From Bacteroidales bacterium (lineage in GTDB: Bacteria > Bacteroidota > Bacteroidia > Bacteroidales > B18-G4): 35,020 nt of DNA. Shown here in pieces: positions 31,965 to 35,020 of this stretch. The position numbers and the translations under genes are program-made. The notes under the pieces are model-generated. The model made no database searches and had not been told where the DNA came from. It was given only the letters and a program-made list of their open reading frames with translations. Every line of letters starts with the position of its first letter. Position 1 is the first letter of the stretch. The DNA lies in assembly GCA_030618905.1 (NCBI GenBank), contig JAUXCL010000003.1, forward strand, positions 1 to 35,020, written 5' to 3'.

Positions 31965-34829
31965 TTACCTCTCCTGCTGTTCCATTACCGGGTTTGCTGT
32001 ATTGTCCTCAATATTCTCTGGTAATAGAATAACTTCAACAATGTTTTCACCAAAGAAATTATTGGCGGCTTTCTTCAGGTTTTCTATGGTCATGCTGTTA
32101 ACGGCATCTTCATAGCCCTCTAATTCACCGGGATCCCGTTGATCATAATCCATGCTCCTGATGGTGCTCATCCAGAAATTGTTTTCTTTCAATTGCTCTG
32201 CCCTGGTTTTCAGTTTATTCTCCTTTACGTTGTTCAGGTCTTTCAACAGGGGTCCTTCAGCTTTGATCTTTTCAATCTCTTCGTAAGCGATTCCTTTCAA
32301 CTTGTCTATATTACCGGGATCACAATCAAACTGTATCTGTACCCTGTACTTTTCAAGCGGGTAGTGGGCTTGCATGGGCCGAACAGAAACACCATAAGTT
32401 CCTCCCTGTTCTTCACGAATAGACTCAGTATAGCGAAGATCCAGGATAGCACATAAGGCAGTCAGGTTCATCCTCTCCTGGAAATTATCATAATCATACT
32501 CACCAGTATAAGTTATAGAAACGCTACCCTTTGGCACCTCCATCTCCCGGCTGAGAACCTTATCGATCTCACCTGCGGGAGGACGTATACCATTATCTCT
32601 CCAGGTTTCATTCCTTTTTACCTTTGGCAGCCCACCCAGATAGGTTGCTAACAAAGGTTCAATGGTTTCAAGATCCAGGTTTCCCACGAAGTAGAAATTA
32701 AAACCACCGGGATCTCCAAAGCGTTCTTTAAAGATGAAATTCAGCCTGTTAAAATCAGCTTCGTCCAGAACCTCCACTGTCAATGGCCTGACCCGGGGAT
32801 GGTAATCCGCCAGAGTCACACGGATGGTATCCTGGAATGCGACAGCCGGGTTATTGGCACGGTTTTCAAGGAAGCCTCTGATCCTGGTCATGTATGCATT
32901 GTATGCTTTCTCGTTTTCCGGGGGAGCTGTATAATACAGGTATATCATTTGGAGTAATGTTTCAAAATCCTTAACCGAAGAACTGCCTCTGAAACCTTCG
33001 TCAACACCTCCCACATACGGATAGATAGATAAGATCTTACCGGCAAGCATTTTATCAAGCTCTATCTTGTCGAAATTGGCAATTCCGCTTTCACCAATTA
33101 CGGAGGATGAAAAATCAGCTGATGTCAGGTCATCAAGCTCATAGAGTGAAGAACCACCAAAGCTGTATGCACGCATCAATATCTCATCTTCTTTGAAATC
33201 CGTCGGTTTCAAAACGACCCTTACCCCATTGCTGAACATCCATTCTTCTGTTCCCAGGATTTCATTCTTCTCTTTACTTACAATTTCACCGGGGCCTGGA
33301 ATATCAGCCAGCAATGGCTGGTCGCTTACCTTGTCAATATATGGTTCTATCTCTTTATCGCCGATAGATTCAACCATAATGATGAGCTCTTCGGCCGGAG
33401 GTATAATGACATCCTCATTTTCCGGGGCAGTAATGACAAGCACCCTGTTATTATCCCGGAGCCATTTAGGTGCAAGGTCATTGATCTCATCCAAAGAAAT
33501 CATTGGCACTATACCCTGCATGAACGCAAAGTCAAATTCAATCCCCGGCACAGGTTCTGCATCAAGAAAATGGCTATAATACTGCCAGACATAAGCATCT
33601 GATTTTTGTTTATCGCGTTCATTATATTGCTTTTCGACCTGGCTCAACAATTCTTTCTTAGCCCGTTCCAGCTCAGTGTCGGTGAAACCATAGCGCTTTA
33701 CGCGTTCATTTTCAGTTAACAGGGCATCGATCGTCCTGCTGACACCATCGTTTTTAGCAACGGCAAAGGAAAAATATGAATCTTTCGTTCTTACCAGGTT
33801 TGAATAACCGGTATAGCCATAAATAAATGGCGGGTTTTCTTCCTGCAACAGTTCCTGCAGGCGTTTGTTGAGCATGCTATTGTATAATTGGTGCACAAGC
33901 GATTCACGGTAATACCCCATATTTTTCGTGGATACCGGATCATGCTTGTAGTGGATCTGGATCAGCAGGTACTGTGCTTCCGGATCTGTTTCAATGGCCA
34001 CCCGTGTTTCCTGGTGATCAGGGATTGTAAAATCTTCACGTTCACGAGGATTCTCCCTGGCCGGAACCTGTCCGAAAATTTCTGTAATTTTCTTTTCGAT
34101 CAGGTCAATATCGAAATCGCCCACAGCAATGATTGCCTGAAGATCCGGGCGGTACCAATCATAATAATAACGTTTGAAGGCTTCATACGGAGCATTATCA
34201 ATAATGTCGATATCACCGATCACGTCATGTGTAGCATACTTGGAATCCTGAAATAATATCTTATTGGTTTTTGTCTGCATTCTGAACATCGCTCCCCTGC
34301 GTGTCCGCCATTCTTCATGCACCACACCCCGTTCTTTATCGATCTCTTCATCCAGGTATGATACATTATTTGCCCAATCATATAATATCATCAGTGATGT
34401 ATCAATATTCTCAGGTACATCGGTAGGTACTTTTTGAAGCATGTAATTGGTCACATCATGACTGGTAAATGCATTAATCTCAGGCCCGAACTTCATTCCG
34501 ATAGATTGCAGGTAATTGATGATATCATGCTTTTCAAAATGTTCGGTGCCATTGAAAGCCATATGTTCGCAGAAGTGAGCCAGGCCATTCTGGTCTTCAT
34601 CCTCCAATACAGAACCGGCGTTGACCACCAGGTAAAATTCAGCCCGGTTTTCGGGCAGCGCATTGTAACGGATATAATAAGTTAATCCATTGTCCAGCTG
34701 TCCAAGTCTGACATCAGGGTCAAGGGGGACATCTGCCGACAAATCAACAGGCTCCTCCTGGGCGCTAAGGGCAAATGCCATGAACAGGCACAATACGAAG
34801 GTCGAAAGAGATAATGCAAGATTTTTCAT
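31965..34829 (-). CDS. Secreted M16 family zinc metallopeptidase (two-domain)
   Basis: A 954-residue insulinase/pitrilysin-type protease. An N-terminal signal peptide ends near residue 23 (ALSAQ). The inverted zinc motif HFCEH holds His85, Glu88 and His89, and ERGVVHEEWR further on supplies the third ligand. The active half (about 35–480) is followed by a second, inactive M16 half (about 520–940) that forms the other side of the chamber. Export and size fit periplasmic or outer-membrane M16 proteins of Bacteroidota that degrade peptides. It is monocistronic and read towards dnaX. A -7 element lies 26 bp upstream, and heptamer repeats border both ends. Confidence 0.94.
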   Translation of the reverse strand: MKNLALSLSTFVLCLFMAFALSAQEEPVDLSADVPLDPDVRLGQLDNGLTYYIRYNALPENRAEFYLVVNAGSVLEDEDQNGLAHFCEHMAFNGTEHFEKHDIINYLQSIGMKFGPEINAFTSHDVTNYMLQKVPTDVPENIDTSLMILYDWANNVSYLDEEIDKERGVVHEEWRTRRGAMFRMQTKTNKILFQDSKYATHDVIGDIDIIDNAPYEAFKRYYYDWYRPDLQAIIAVGDFDIDLIEKKITEIFGQVPARENPREREDFTIPDHQETRVAIETDPEAQYLLIQIHYKHDPVSTKNMGYYRESLVHQLYNSMLNKRLQELLQEENPPFIYGYTGYSNLVRTKDSYFSFAVAKNDGVSRTIDALLTENERVKRYGFTDTELERAKKELLSQVEKQYNERDKQKSDAYVWQYYSHFLDAEPVPGIEFDFAFMQGIVPMISLDEINDLAPKWLRDNNRVLVITAPENEDVIIPPAEELIIMVESIGDKEIEPYIDKVSDQPLLADIPGPGEIVSKEKNEILGTEEWMFSNGVRVVLKPTDFKEDEILMRAYSFGGSSLYELDDLTSADFSSSVIGESGIANFDKIELDKMLAGKILSIYPYVGGVDEGFRGSSSVKDFETLLQMIYLYYTAPPENEKAYNAYMTRIRGFLENRANNPAVAFQDTIRVTLADYHPRVRPLTVEVLDEADFNRLNFIFKERFGDPGGFNFYFVGNLDLETIEPLLATYLGGLPKVKRNETWRDNGIRPPAGEIDKVLSREMEVPKGSVSITYTGEYDYDNFQERMNLTALCAILDLRYTESIREEQGGTYGVSVRPMQAHYPLEKYRVQIQFDCDPGNIDKLKGIAYEEIEKIKAEGPLLKDLNNVKENKLKTRAEQLKENNFWMSTIRSMDYDQRDPGELEGYEDAVNSMTIENLKKAANNFFGENIVEVILLPENIEDNTANPVMEQQER

Positions 34830-34854
34830 AATTATTTTGATTTTAATGATTATT

Positions 34855-34862
34855 CAAATATA
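34855..34862 (-). promoter_or_regulatory. Possible -7 element for the M16 peptidase
   Basis: On the minus strand TATATTTG is a full TAnnTTTG match giving a leader of about 20 nt. The expected -33 position (about 34882) falls inside heptamer array C. Confidence 0.5.
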
Positions 34863-34869
34863 GTACAAA

Positions 34870-34918
34870 GTATTGAGTATTGAGTACTGAGTATTGAGTA
34901 CTGAGTATTGAGTATTGA
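34870..34918. repeat. Heptamer tandem repeat C, (GTAYTGA)7
   Basis: Seven uninterrupted units: GTATTGA, GTATTGA, GTACTGA, GTATTGA, GTACTGA, GTATTGA, GTATTGA. The only variation is T/C at the fourth base. It starts 8 bp upstream of the M16 -7 box. Confidence 0.92.
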
Positions 34919-34927
34919 GATTTTTTC

Positions 34928-35006
34928 CGTTCACTGTTCACTGTTCACCGTTCACCGGCTTCGTCATCCGTAGCGCAGCGTAGGATGATCACCGTTCACC
35001 GTTCAC
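34928..35006. repeat. Heptamer tandem repeat D, (YGTTCAC)4 and (CGTTCAC)2 split by a palindrome
   Basis: Four units occupy 34928–34955 (CGTTCAC, TGTTCAC, TGTTCAC, CGTTCAC) and two more CGTTCAC units occupy 34993–35006. The 37 bp between them contain the inverted repeat at 34964–34988. It reads as an array with a second element placed inside it. Confidence 0.88.
34964..34988. repeat. Palindromic REP-like element inside array D
   Basis: TCATCC (34964–34969) pairs with GGATGA (34983–34988), and TA/TA pairs extend the stem past one bulged G; the loop GCGCAGCG is GC-rich. The element interrupts the CGTTCAC repeats. Confidence 0.6.
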
Positions 35007-35020
35007 TCCCGATAATTATC

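Noticed and set aside
34870..35006. CRISPR array
   Set aside because: Units are 7 bp and contiguous, without spacers, and there are no cas genes.

Overview
The window looks like a chromosomal segment of a Bacteroidota bacterium, most likely a marine or sediment Bacteroidales-like lineage; genus cannot be resolved by eye. Evidence: a type IX secretion plug protein (DUF5103), a DUF4271–hemD–rnpA block, an Na+-translocating NADH:quinone reductase (Na+-NQR) operon, a short-LID adenylate kinase, and promoters of the Bacteroidota type (TAnnTTTG at -7, no obvious Shine-Dalgarno sites). I see no tRNA, rRNA, CRISPR array, insertion sequence or prophage. Coding density is very high; no gene-free stretch exceeds about 190 bp.

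Layout. (1) 40–6080, + strand: acetate activation. acs (AMP-forming) and an OFA-family transporter form a pair closed by a terminator; a separate promoter then drives an 893-residue ADP-forming acyl-CoA synthetase fused to a GNAT domain. (2) 6086–6649, - strand: adk, divergent from (3) 6803–12215, + strand: DUF4271 membrane protein, hemD, rnpA, an S41 protease, a ChaN-like protein and a TrmH/SpoU RNA methyltransferase, followed by a small four-cysteine membrane protein that I read as NqrM. (4) 19383–12426, - strand: nqrA-B-C-D-E-F-apbE, so the pump, its flavin transferase and its probable iron maturation factor all lie together. (5) 19519–20859, + strand: T9SS plug protein. (6) 22101–20860, - strand: MacB/FtsX-type ABC permease.

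(7) 30055–22161, - strand: a tightly packed eight-gene cassette: a DUF7033-type polysaccharide deacetylase-like protein, an alpha/alpha-toroid protein, a stand-alone amino-acid adenylation enzyme, an acyl carrier protein, a GNAT, an AAC(3)-like N-acyltransferase, a second deacetylase-like paralogue and a FemAB/BioF2-like acyltransferase. Four junctions overlap. I infer a pathway that activates an amino or hydroxy acid on a carrier protein and transfers it to an amino sugar or glycan. This is the best candidate for an undescribed system here.

(8) 30171–31895, + strand: dnaX with an A9 run placed exactly where a gamma-form truncation would fall. (9) 34829–31965, - strand: a secreted two-domain M16 peptidase, flanked on both sides by arrays of heptanucleotide tandem repeats, with inverted repeats embedded in or around them.
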